From: CAZPMO01 sp964587515
Lineage (GTDB): Bacteria > Pseudomonadota > Alphaproteobacteria > MPNO01
DNA: 13,258 nucleotides
Reading direction: 5' to 3'
Assembly: GCA_964587515.1 (NCBI GenBank)
Contig: CAZPMO010000135.1
Coordinates: 1 to 13,258, forward strand
The position numbers and the translations under genes are program-made. Below are positions 1-6,723 of this stretch, piece after piece. Position 1 is the stretch's first letter; the number at the start of each line of letters is the position of its first letter. The notes beneath the pieces are model-generated. The model did no database searches, was not told where the DNA came from, and was given only the letters and a program-made list of their open reading frames with translations.

Positions 1-688
1 GTGAAACCAGGATGGGGATGCCCATCTGCACCGTCTTGATCACCATTTCCGAGGTCAGCCGCCCGGTGGTGTAGAACAGCTTGTCGTCCGGCGGGATCTT
101 GTTCAGGAACATATAGCCGGCGATCTTGTCGACCGCGTTGTGGCGCCCGACGTCTTCCATATAGACCAGCGCGCGCGGCCCCTCGCACAGCACGCAGCCG
201 TGGATGGCGCCGGCCTCCAGATACAAACTCGGCGTGGTGTTGATGGTCTTCGACAGCGCCCGCAGCCACGACGTCTTCACCACCGCGTCGGCATCGAGCT
301 CGACCTCGTCGAACTTCTCCATCAGATCGCCGAACACGGTGCCCAGCGCGCAGCCCGAGGTGCGCGTCTTCTTCTTCAGCTTCTGTTCGAAATCGGTGCG
401 GCGCTTGGTGCGCACCACGATGGTCTCGACCTCTTCGTCGTAATCGATGGCGGTGATCTCGTCGTCGGCGACCAGCATGTTCTGGTTGATCAGATAGCCG
501 ACCGCGAGGCAGTCGAGATAATCGCCCACCGTCATCAGGGTGACGATTTCCTGGCCGTTGAGATAGAGCGTCAGCGGACGCTCGACCGTGACCGAGGTTT
601 CGACCGGCGCGCCGTCCTGGTCGACGCCGGTGACGCGCGCGGTCAGCCGGGGATCGGACGGGTCGGGCCGGATCAGATAATCGCTCAT
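1..688 (-). CDS. fdhD: FdhD, formate dehydrogenase accessory sulfurtransferase (3' end beyond window)
   Basis: FdhD moves sulfur from the IscS cysteine desulfurase to the molybdenum cofactor of formate dehydrogenase, in the cytoplasm. Reading leftward from the ATG at 688, 229 residues are visible before the window edge; the family usually has about 260-280, so the C-terminus is missing. Family signatures are present: SGCALGTVFGD (about 111-121), EDVGRHNAVDK (about 178-188) and TTGRLTSEMV (about 207-216). The sulfur-carrying loop holds one cysteine (Cys113) where E. coli FdhD has a CxxC pair. No clear Shine-Dalgarno precedes the ATG, but the protein starts sensibly there. It diverges from the histidine kinase at 810, leaving 121 bp for both promoters. 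moaA nearby fits a molybdoenzyme context. Confidence 0.9.
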   Translation of the reverse strand, partial: MSDYLIRPDPSDPRLTARVTGVDQDGAPVETSVTVERPLTLYLNGQEIVTLMTVGDYLDCLAVGYLINQNMLVADDEITAIDYDEEVETIVVRTKRRTDFEQKLKKKTRTSGCALGTVFGDLMEKFDEVELDADAVVKTSWLRALSKTINTTPSLYLEAGAIHGCVLCEGPRALVYMEDVGRHNAVDKIAGYMFLNKIPPDDKLFYTTGRLTSEMVIKTVQMGIPILVS

Positions 689-729
689 AAGGGAAATATG
701 GTTGATTTCACGCGCGGGGACAACTCGGC

Positions 730-752
730 GGCGAGTGAATTTCCCGCTCGCC
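730..752. promoter_or_regulatory. Inverted repeat in the fdhD / kinase divergent region
   Basis: GGCGAG (730-735) and CTCGCC (747-752) are perfect 6-bp arms around an 11-nt loop. They sit in the 121-bp gap between the divergent starts of fdhD (688) and the histidine kinase (810). It could be an operator or a leader hairpin. In GC-rich DNA a 6-bp pair can arise by chance. No convincing -35/-10 pair was found in this gap. Confidence 0.25.
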
Positions 753-809
753 AGCGGCGCGGACTTTTGTTAAATGTGAGTCTATTCGGGGATCAGGAGT
801 CGGGGGACC

Positions 810-1583
810 TTGGCGAGAATCCGACCAATCGACGCGCCCGTGACAAGCGGGGAAGCGTCCGGCACGACGGATGTCGAACATCTCAGCCGCATGAGTCATG
901 AGCTGCGTACGCCGTTGAACGCCATCATCGGCTTCGCGGAGATGTCGGAGCGCCAGAGTTTCGGCGCGCTGGCCGAGCCTTATCTCGGCTACGCCTCATC
1001 GATCCGCAATGCCGCCGAACATCTGCTGCACGTGGTCAACGATCTGATGGACCTGGCCGCCGTCGAGGCCGAACGCGCCCGCCTTGCCGCGCAACCGGTA
1101 AACCTCGCCGAGACGCTGGCCGCCGCGAAAACCACGGTCGCCGAGCGCGCCACTGAACGCGGCGTCGATCTTACGGGCGTCGCGGCCACCGAGAACTGGT
1201 GCGTAATGGGAGACCCGGACCGGCTGCGCCGCATCTTCGTGAGCCTGCTGGGCAACGCGGTGAAGTTCACGCCCGCCGGCGGCTCCGCCGGCATCGTTGT
1301 CGCGCCCACGCGCTCCCGGAACGACGCCGCCATGCTCGACATATGCGTCTGGGACACCGGCATCGGGGTGCCCCACGACGAGCAGGCGAAAATCTTCGAG
1401 GTGTTTCATACGGGCGGCGGCGACGCCGCGACCCTCGACGGCGCCGGCCTCGGCCTCTCCATCGCCCGCCGCCTCGCCCAGCTCATGGGCGGCGACCTCA
1501 CCCTGGAAAGCAGCCCCAACCAGGGCTCCCGCTTCATCCTCACGCTCCCCGCCGCCGACACCGCCGCCCAGGCGGCGGAGTAG
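810..1583 (+). CDS. Soluble histidine kinase core (HisKA + HATPase_c), no sensor domain
   Basis: A 257-residue protein consisting of little more than a two-component kinase core. The H-box SHELRTPLNAIIGF puts the phospho-accepting histidine at His30. The N-box LLGNAVKFTP is at about 147-155 (Asn149), the G1 box DTGIGV at 182-187 and the G2 box GAGLGLSIAR at 211-220. There is no membrane segment, PAS or GAF domain and no receiver domain, so input must come from a partner or a very short N-terminus. The H-box resembles alphaproteobacterial PdhS/DivJ/PleC kinases. The TTG start at 810 is preceded by AGGAG (795-799) at 10 nt; the next ATG (889) lies inside the H-box and would remove part of it. 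No response regulator gene is in the window, so its target is unknown. Confidence 0.85.
   Translation: MARIRPIDAPVTSGEASGTTDVEHLSRMSHELRTPLNAIIGFAEMSERQSFGALAEPYLGYASSIRNAAEHLLHVVNDLMDLAAVEAERARLAAQPVNLAETLAAAKTTVAERATERGVDLTGVAATENWCVMGDPDRLRRIFVSLLGNAVKFTPAGGSAGIVVAPTRSRNDAAMLDICVWDTGIGVPHDEQAKIFEVFHTGGGDAATLDGAGLGLSIARRLAQLMGGDLTLESSPNQGSRFILTLPAADTAAQAAE
1561..1578 (+). terminator. GC hairpin at the end of the kinase gene, no U-tract
   Basis: CCGCCGCC (1561-1568) and GGCGGCGG (1571-1578) form a perfect 8-bp inverted repeat with a 2-nt centre, ending two bases before the TAG stop at 1581. RNA folding would open the loop to about 4 nt. No run of T follows, so it is not a canonical intrinsic terminator. 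It could slow transcription or protect a 3' end. It also encodes an Ala/Gln tail, so composition alone could explain it. Confidence 0.25.
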
Positions 1584-1617
1584 GCCGCCTCCCTTCCCTT
1601 CGCGGGGGTGTGCGCTA

Positions 1618-1623
1618 TATACT
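1618..1623 (+). promoter_or_regulatory. Possible -10 element upstream of moaA
   Basis: TATACT differs from the sigma-70 -10 consensus at one base and stands out in GC-rich DNA. The best -35 candidate is weak: TTCCCT at 1594-1599, 18 bp upstream, 3 of 6 matches. If used, transcription would start about 50 nt before the moaA ATG. It lies in the 102-bp gap after the kinase gene. Confidence 0.3.
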
Positions 1624-1655
1624 GAGGCAAAGAACGGCCCGGGACGGCGGGCGGG

Positions 1656-1685
1656 ATTTTTGGTGATTTTGGTGGGATTTTGGTG
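1656..1685 (+). repeat. Imperfect tandem TTTTGGTG repeats running into the moaA start
   Basis: Three near-copies follow one another: ATTTTTGGTG (1656-1665), ATTTTGGTG (1666-1674) and GGATTTTGGTG (1675-1685), then the ATG at 1686. The array includes a weak ribosome-binding stretch (GGTGGG, 1671-1676) and in-frame TTG and GTG codons at 1680 and 1683, so the exact moaA start is uncertain by two codons. Confidence 0.6.
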
Positions 1686-2699
1686 ATGGAAGCCGGCACG
1701 ACGACACCGCTGATCGACCCCTATGCGCGCCGGGTGTCCTATCTTCGCGTCTCGGTGACCGATCGCTGCGATTTCCGCTGCGTCTACTGCATGTCGGAAG
1801 ACATGGCGTTTCTGCCCAAAACCGACGTGCTTACCCTCGAGGAACTCGACCGGCTGTGCTCGGCGTTCGTCGCGCGCGGCGTGAGCAAGCTGCGTCTGAC
1901 CGGCGGCGAGCCGCTGGTGCGCCGCAACATCATGTGGCTGATCCGCCGCCTCGGCCGCCATCTCGATACCGGCGCGTTGGAAGAGCTGACGCTCACCACC
2001 AACGCAAGCCAGCTTCACCGTTACGCCCATGAGCTTGCCGACGCCGGCGTCCGGCGCATCAACGTCTCGCTGGATACGCTGGACGCCGACAAGTTCGCCG
2101 CCATCACGCGCTGGGGCAAGCTCGACAAGGTGATGGCCGGGCTGGACGCGGCGCGCGCCGCAAGACTGGCCGTGAAGATCAACGCCGTCGCGCTGAAGGG
2201 CGTCAATGACGACGAGCTTGCCGACATGGTGGCGTGGTGCGGCGATCAGGGCCACGATCTGACCTTCATCGAGGTCATGCCCATGGGCGAGATGGGTGCC
2301 GGGGCGCGCATCGATCAGTATCTGCCGCTGTCCATGGTGCGGGCGCGGCTGAACGAGCGTTTCACGTTGAGCGATATCGATTACCGGACCGGCGGGCCGG
2401 CGCGCTATATGCGGGTCGCCGAGACCGGCGGGCGGGTCGGGTTCATCACGCCCATGACCCATAATTTCTGCGAATCCTGCAACCGGGTGCGGCTGACCTG
2501 CACCGGCACGCTGTATATGTGCCTGGGACAGGAGGACGCCGCCGATCTGCGCGCGCCGCTGCGGGCTTCCGAAAGCGACGATTTGCTGATGGAGGCGCTG
2601 GACGAGGCCATTTCGCGCAAGCCCAAGGGCCACGATTTTTTCATCGACCGCCGTCGCGCCGACAGCGTGCCGCGCCACATGAGCGTCACCGGGGGCTGA
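1686..2699 (+). CDS. moaA: GTP 3',8-cyclase MoaA (molybdenum cofactor biosynthesis)
   Basis: A radical SAM enzyme that, with MoaC, converts GTP to cyclic pyranopterin monophosphate, the first step of molybdenum cofactor synthesis. The 337-residue length is normal. The N-terminal 4Fe-4S cluster motif is CDFRCVYC (Cys28, 32, 35), and GGEP (73-76) contacts SAM. The C-terminal substrate-side cluster uses Cys262, Cys265 and Cys279, with NRVRL (266-270) supplying GTP-binding arginines. The protein ends in the conserved, functionally required Gly-Gly. ATG 1686 was chosen over TTG 1680 and GTG 1683 because GGTGGG (1671-1676) sits 9 nt upstream. It lies 102 bp after the kinase and 32 bp before the aminotransferase. 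fdhD is two genes away, consistent with supply of cofactor to formate dehydrogenase. moaC and other moa genes are not in the window. Confidence 0.96.
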   Translation: MEAGTTTPLIDPYARRVSYLRVSVTDRCDFRCVYCMSEDMAFLPKTDVLTLEELDRLCSAFVARGVSKLRLTGGEPLVRRNIMWLIRRLGRHLDTGALEELTLTTNASQLHRYAHELADAGVRRINVSLDTLDADKFAAITRWGKLDKVMAGLDAARAARLAVKINAVALKGVNDDELADMVAWCGDQGHDLTFIEVMPMGEMGAGARIDQYLPLSMVRARLNERFTLSDIDYRTGGPARYMRVAETGGRVGFITPMTHNFCESCNRVRLTCTGTLYMCLGQEDAADLRAPLRASESDDLLMEALDEAISRKPKGHDFFIDRRRADSVPRHMSVTGG

Positions 2700-2731
2700 T
2701 CCCCGCTCCCCGGCGATGCGAGGAACCTCGC

Positions 2732-4117
2732 ATGACCGCGCAACCCGGACCCAACTCGCTATCGGCCCGCGATCCCAAGGTGCTGCTGCACCCCTATACC
2801 AACGCGCTGGCCAACGAGCGCGACGGGCCGCTGGTGGTCACCCGCGGCGAGGGCGTCCATATCTGGGACGAGGACGGCAACAAATACATCGAAGGCATGG
2901 CGGGGCTGTGGTGCGTCTCGCTGGGCTTCGGCAACGAGCGCCTGGCCGAGGCGGCGGCGGACCAGATAAGGCGGCTGTCGTTCTTCCACGGCTTCAACCA
3001 GAAAAGCCATGAGCCGCAGATCCAGCTTGCCGAACGGCTGCTGGCGATCGCGCCCGCCGGCATGGAGAAGGTGTTCTTCGCCAATTCCGGATCGGAGGCC
3101 GTTGATACCGCCATCAAGATGATCTGGTATTACAACAACGCCCTTGGGCGTCCGGAAAAGAAAAAGATCATCGGCCGGGCGAAGGCCTATCACGGCATCA
3201 CGGTGGCGGCGGGATCGGTCACCGGCCAGCCGGTGAACCATGCCGCCTTCGACCTGCCGATCGCGGGGTTCCTGCATACCGACTGCCCGCATTATCCACG
3301 CCTCGCCGAAGACGGCGAGAGCGAGGAGGATTTCGCGACCCGCATGGCGGACAATCTGGAAGCGCTGATCCTCGACGAGGGGCCGGAGACCGTCGCCGCC
3401 TTCTTCGCCGAACCCATCATGGGGGCCGGTGGAATTATTCTTCCGCCCGCGACCTATTTCGACAAAATCCAGGCGGTGCTGCGCCGCCACGACGTGCTGT
3501 TCGTGGCCGACGAGGTGATCACCGGATTCGGCCGCACCGGCAATCTGTGGGGCGCGGAGACCTACGATCTCAAGCCCGATATGGTGACCTGCGCCAAGGC
3601 GCTGTCGTCGGGCTATATCCCGATCTCGGCGGTGATGATGACCGGCGAAATCTATCAAGGCCTCGCCGGCGAGAGCGACCGCCAGGGCGTTTTCGGCCAC
3701 GGCTATACCTATTCCGGTCATCCGGTCGCCGCCGCGGTGGCGCTGGAGACCCTGAAGATTTACGAGGAAATCGATCTGGTCGGCCGGGTGCGCGCGGTCG
3801 CGCCGCGCATGCAGGCCGGCATACGCCGCTTCGCCGATCACCCCATGGTGGGCGAGATTTCCGGCGTCGGCATGCTGGCGGTGGCCGAGCTTGTCGCCGA
3901 CAAGGAAACACGGACGCCGTTCGACCCGGCGTTGAAGGTCGGGCCTTATCTGCTGGGCCGCGCCCAGGCGCATGGGCTGATCATCCGCGCGCTGGGCGAT
4001 CGCATCGGATTTTCGCCGCCGCTCGTGATGTCGGGCGACGAGATCGACGACATGTTTGACCGCTTCGCCCTCGCCCTCGACGAGACCACGGAATGGGCGA
4101 GCGGGGCCACAAGTTAA
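2732..4117 (+). CDS. Class III PLP-dependent (omega) aminotransferase
   Basis: A 461-residue fold-type I transaminase that moves amino groups to a keto acid, often pyruvate. Landmarks: AGLW (57-60) near the substrate pocket, NSGSEA (118-123) for the PLP phosphate, YHG (153-155) for ring stacking, VADEVITGFGRTG (258-270, with Asp260 contacting the pyridine nitrogen) and the Schiff-base lysine Lys289 in TCAKALSSG. LIIRALGDRIGFSPPL carries Arg419, in the place of the flexible arginine that lets omega-transaminases accept both carboxylates and amines. GAGGA (2720-2724) lies 7 nt before the ATG. The frame is open further upstream, but that part overlaps moaA in another frame and is not family sequence. 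Related enzymes act on beta-alanine, taurine, putrescine or aromatic amines, so the substrate cannot be named. The 32-bp gap suggests co-transcription with moaA. Confidence 0.92.
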   Translation: MTAQPGPNSLSARDPKVLLHPYTNALANERDGPLVVTRGEGVHIWDEDGNKYIEGMAGLWCVSLGFGNERLAEAAADQIRRLSFFHGFNQKSHEPQIQLAERLLAIAPAGMEKVFFANSGSEAVDTAIKMIWYYNNALGRPEKKKIIGRAKAYHGITVAAGSVTGQPVNHAAFDLPIAGFLHTDCPHYPRLAEDGESEEDFATRMADNLEALILDEGPETVAAFFAEPIMGAGGIILPPATYFDKIQAVLRRHDVLFVADEVITGFGRTGNLWGAETYDLKPDMVTCAKALSSGYIPISAVMMTGEIYQGLAGESDRQGVFGHGYTYSGHPVAAAVALETLKIYEEIDLVGRVRAVAPRMQAGIRRFADHPMVGEISGVGMLAVAELVADKETRTPFDPALKVGPYLLGRAQAHGLIIRALGDRIGFSPPLVMSGDEIDDMFDRFALALDETTEWASGATS

Positions 4118-4129
4118 GTGAATCTTCAC
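4118..4129. promoter_or_regulatory. GTGAA-TC-TTCAC inverted repeat after the aminotransferase
   Basis: A perfect 5-bp inverted repeat with a 2-nt centre, starting right after the aminotransferase TAA. It is the first element of the 147-bp gap before hemA. It may be a small operator for hemA or chance. The rest of the gap (4130-4264) holds an AT-rich patch (4131-4170), a GC-rich patch, and GAGGA (4249-4253) 11 nt before the hemA ATG. No properly spaced promoter was found. Confidence 0.25.
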
Positions 4130-4264
4130 CTTGAATTGGTGGTTTAGAGCCCGCAAAAAATCATAGAATGAATGTCGTGGACGGCGCCGCGCCGCGGAAG
4201 TTCACAAGCGCCGGCCGAAGGCGTATTCTAAAAGGCAGTGGGTAGGTCGAGGACAGAGTAGACG

Positions 4265-5441
4265 ATGGATTACGAGAAATATTTCGCTGATTCGATCGCG
4301 GAGTTGAAGGCCGAGGGCCGCTACCGGGTGTTCGCCGATCTGGAACGCCACGCGGGTGCCTTCCCGACGGCCGCGAGCCACGACGGCTCGAACGTCGAGG
4401 ACGTTACCGTCTGGTGTTCCAACGATTATCTCGGCATGGGCCAGCACCCGGGCGTGATCCGGCGCCGGCGGCACCCGCAACATCTCCGGCACCACCCATT
4501 ATCATGTGCTGCTGGAACGCGAACTGGCCGATCTGCACGGCACCGAGGCGGCGCTGGTGTTTACATCGGGTTATGTCGCCAACGAGGCGGCGCTGAGCAC
4601 GCTGGGCGCGATGCTGCCGGATTGCGTGCTGGTTTCCGACGAGCTCAACCACGCCTCCATGATCGCCGGCATCCGCCACAGCCGCACCGAGAAAAAGATT
4701 TTCCGCCATAACGATCCGGTCGATCTCGAGCGCGCGCTGTCGGAATGCGACGCGGACGCTGCCAAGGTCGTCGCCTTCGAATCGGTCTATTCCATGGACG
4801 GCGACATCGCGCCGATTGCGGAGATGTGCGACGTCGCCGATCGTTACGGCGCGATGACCTATCTCGACGAAGTGCATGCGGTCGGGCTCTATGGCGAGCG
4901 TGGCGCGGGCGTCGCCGAACGCGACGGCCAGATGCACCGCATCACGGTGATCCAGGGGACCCTCGGCAAGGCGTTCGGCGTGGTCGGCGGCTATATCGCG
5001 GGCTCGGCCGCGATGATCGATTTCGTGCGCAGCTACGCGGCCGGGTTCATCTTCACCACCTCGTTGCCGCCGGCCATCGTCGCCGGGGCGCTTGAAAGCG
5101 TGCGGATCCTGAAATCGGGCCAGCGGCTGCGCGAGCGCCACCAGGAACGCGCCGCGGCGCTGAAATCCATGCTGCGCGACGCAGGCCTGCCGGTAATGCC
5201 GTCGGTCTCCCATATCGTGCCGGTATTCGTGGGCGATGCGGCTCTGTGCAAGCAGGTCACGGATGAGCTGATGGCGCGCTATCGCATCTATGTCCAGCCG
5301 ATCAACTATCCCACCGTGCCCAAGGGCGAAGAGCGCCTCCGCCTGACGCCGTCGCCGCTGCATGACGACGGGAAAATGCGGGATCTCGTCGCCGCGCTCA
5401 GCGAAATCTGGGACCGGCTGCGTCTCGAAAAAGCGGCCTGA
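4265..5441 (+). pseudogene. hemA: 5-aminolevulinate synthase (HemA), frameshifted with about 12 codons missing
   Basis: ALA synthase condenses glycine with succinyl-CoA to make 5-aminolevulinate, the entry to haem synthesis in alphaproteobacteria. The first 65 codons (4265-4459) read as a normal N-terminus, with WCSNDYLGMGQHPGVI. From 4461 the family sequence resumes one base out of frame with GAGGTRNISGTTHYH. It continues through LDEVHAVG and the PLP lysine in GTLGKAFG (AAG at 4968-4970) to the TGA at 5439-5441. Intact relatives carry about 12 residues between these blocks, so about 35 bp are missing. The first frame would run on to 4711 and give a 148-residue dead product. The second frame is closed upstream by a TGA at 4455-4457. 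GAGGA lies 11 nt before the ATG. Both halves are otherwise well conserved, so the break is recent or a sequence error. Confidence 0.93.
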
Positions 5442-5497
5442 CCTATTCCGCCGTTAGAGGCTGACCGACGCAAGCAGTTCGATCCAAGGCCGTGGGA

Positions 5498-6535
5498 TTA
5501 GAATAGGGACGGTTGTTGGGCATCGTCTGCATCGTCGGCAACCCGATCTATCATCCGCTGTACGTCGGGATTGGCCCGGGTTCCAATAATATGAATGTCG
5601 GGATGTTCGTTGCGGTAGACCCGAAATATTTCATCGGCGAATGCCTGCCCGATTGCCTCGACGCCCTCGAAATCCAGGAACACCTCTGAGAACTCCTCGA
5701 ACCTGGCAAGAATCCGCTTGGCCTGGGAGCGCGATACAAGTTGTTCCCCCGGATAATTGCCAAGCTTGATCGGCACATGCGTTTTTCGGAACCTTAAATC
5801 GTCTCCTTCGTATCGACTGAAAATTTCCTTCATGGTCCAAGTGGCATCGGTCGAAATTTCCATACACACAGCGGTTCCCTGCTCACTCTCAAAAATATCA
5901 TCGGTTTCAATCAGCCAATCGTCATCGTCTTCGCGTTGCCGCGAATATGCAAGATCACCTGACCGAATTATGAATTCATTGAACATCCGGGACGTAAAAA
6001 AAATTCCTTCGCCGGAATGACGCGCCTTATTGGAAGTCAGTTTACCCTTGGATAGTTCAAGCAACGCGCTTCTCGGGTCGGGCAAGCCGAAATCATTTTG
6101 TATTTTTTCAAAAATGCCGACCCCTTGATCGATGACCATCATTCTGATCCGATAATAATTCTGCCGGTAGGAAATTATAGCGGTATCGCTCAAGGAATGG
6201 TCTATGACGTTGTTCAGCATTTCAGTGAAACCATACTGGCAGATATCGACGATATTCCTTGGAACATTATGGATGTGGGGAAGTACTCTGAACCGCCAGA
6301 CGGTGTCTTCGGACGAAAGCGCCGTGATGTCTTCCATTATGAAGGAAATATCGACGATTTCCTTAAGGTGATAGCGCCTAGCATTCGTATTTCCCGTCGC
6401 CGTCAACAAACCTTCATCGACAAGACGGCGGAGATAACGGTTGATGGCGGTGCGAGAGAGTCCGAATTCTTTAGCCGCCAATCGAGCGATATCACTCGGG
6501 TAATCGAGAATATTCCCGAGGACGAATTCCCTCAC
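5498..6535 (-). CDS. Winged HTH - GHKL ATPase - STAS-like (DUF4325) regulator
   Basis: A 345-residue three-part protein. Residues 1-60 look like a winged helix (LSRTAINRYLRRLVDEGLL, then a basic wing). Residues about 75-230 form a GHKL ATPase of the anti-sigma/histidine-kinase type: N-box GFTEMLNNVIDHS (102-114), G1 VIDQGVGIF (134-142), G2 HSGEGIFFTS (173-182). Residues about 250-335 match the STAS-like DUF4325 pattern (FLDFEGVEAIGQAFADEIF, 286-304). There is no H-box, so it is not a normal histidine kinase. An ATPase joined to a STAS-like domain recalls the SpoIIAB/SpoIIAA pair, here in one chain with DNA binding. Its function is not established. The GTG at 6535 is the only ordinary start in the open frame (which reaches 6583) and has no clear ribosome-binding site. 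GC is far below its neighbours (26-28 of 60 in three sampled 60-base stretches), suggesting transfer. Confidence 0.82.
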   Translation of the reverse strand: MREFVLGNILDYPSDIARLAAKEFGLSRTAINRYLRRLVDEGLLTATGNTNARRYHLKEIVDISFIMEDITALSSEDTVWRFRVLPHIHNVPRNIVDICQYGFTEMLNNVIDHSLSDTAIISYRQNYYRIRMMVIDQGVGIFEKIQNDFGLPDPRSALLELSKGKLTSNKARHSGEGIFFTSRMFNEFIIRSGDLAYSRQREDDDDWLIETDDIFESEQGTAVCMEISTDATWTMKEIFSRYEGDDLRFRKTHVPIKLGNYPGEQLVSRSQAKRILARFEEFSEVFLDFEGVEAIGQAFADEIFRVYRNEHPDIHIIGTRANPDVQRMIDRVADDADDAQQPSLF

Positions 6536-6607
6536 CTTTGGGTTCTGTCTGTCGCGTCGGGTGGTAGCCAGCCTTTGGATTTCCTACATTTTCAGCATAT
6601 TTCAAAT

Positions 6608-6673
6608 AGTTGTAACCTTTAAGGAGCCTGTTTGTAAACTTTAAGGGTCCTCATTGGCAACCTTAACGTACGG
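6608..6673. repeat. 22-bp tandem repeats upstream of the DUF4325 gene, probable operator
   Basis: Two adjacent 22-bp units, 6608-6629 and 6630-6651, match at 17 of 22 positions and share the core GTAA-n-CTTTAAGG. A third register, 6652-6673, keeps 11-12 of 22, including CnTTAA. A 22-bp period is about two helical turns, so bound proteins would line up on one face of the DNA. The first core contains the near-palindrome CCTTTAAGG. The array lies 73-138 bp upstream of the GTG of the leftward gene and ends 50 bp before the rightward PadR-like gene, so it could control either or both. The DUF4325 protein's own winged helix is the obvious candidate binder (inference). Confidence 0.6.
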
Positions 6674-6723
6674 ACCCCGCGCCCGGTGGACTTGTTAATA
6701 TTTTCTTTGTACTCTCGGTCGCG

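Noticed and set aside
996..2678. 560-codon open frame antisense to the kinase and moaA
   Set aside because: It spans two genes with clear catalytic motifs on the other strand, its translation is low-complexity Arg/Gly/His-rich and matches no family I know. Long antisense open frames are common in GC-rich coding DNA.
2519..2731. N-terminal extension of the aminotransferase into moaA
   Set aside because: The extra 71 codons overlap moaA in another frame and are not aminotransferase sequence. The ATG at 2732 has a good ribosome-binding site.
4131..4169. TTGAAT ... TAGAAT promoter for hemA
   Set aside because: The two boxes are 27 bp apart, far from the 16-18 bp needed, and no alternative -35 fits the TAGAAT.
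4455..4470. Programmed frameshift in hemA instead of a lesion
   Set aside because: About 12 conserved codons are missing as well as the frame, so a ribosomal slip alone could not restore a normal enzyme, and no slippery heptamer is present at the junction.
4404..5363. 319-codon antisense open frame over hemA
   Set aside because: It lies opposite conserved ALAS sequence and has no recognisable domain. The sense strand shows the family motifs despite the frameshift.
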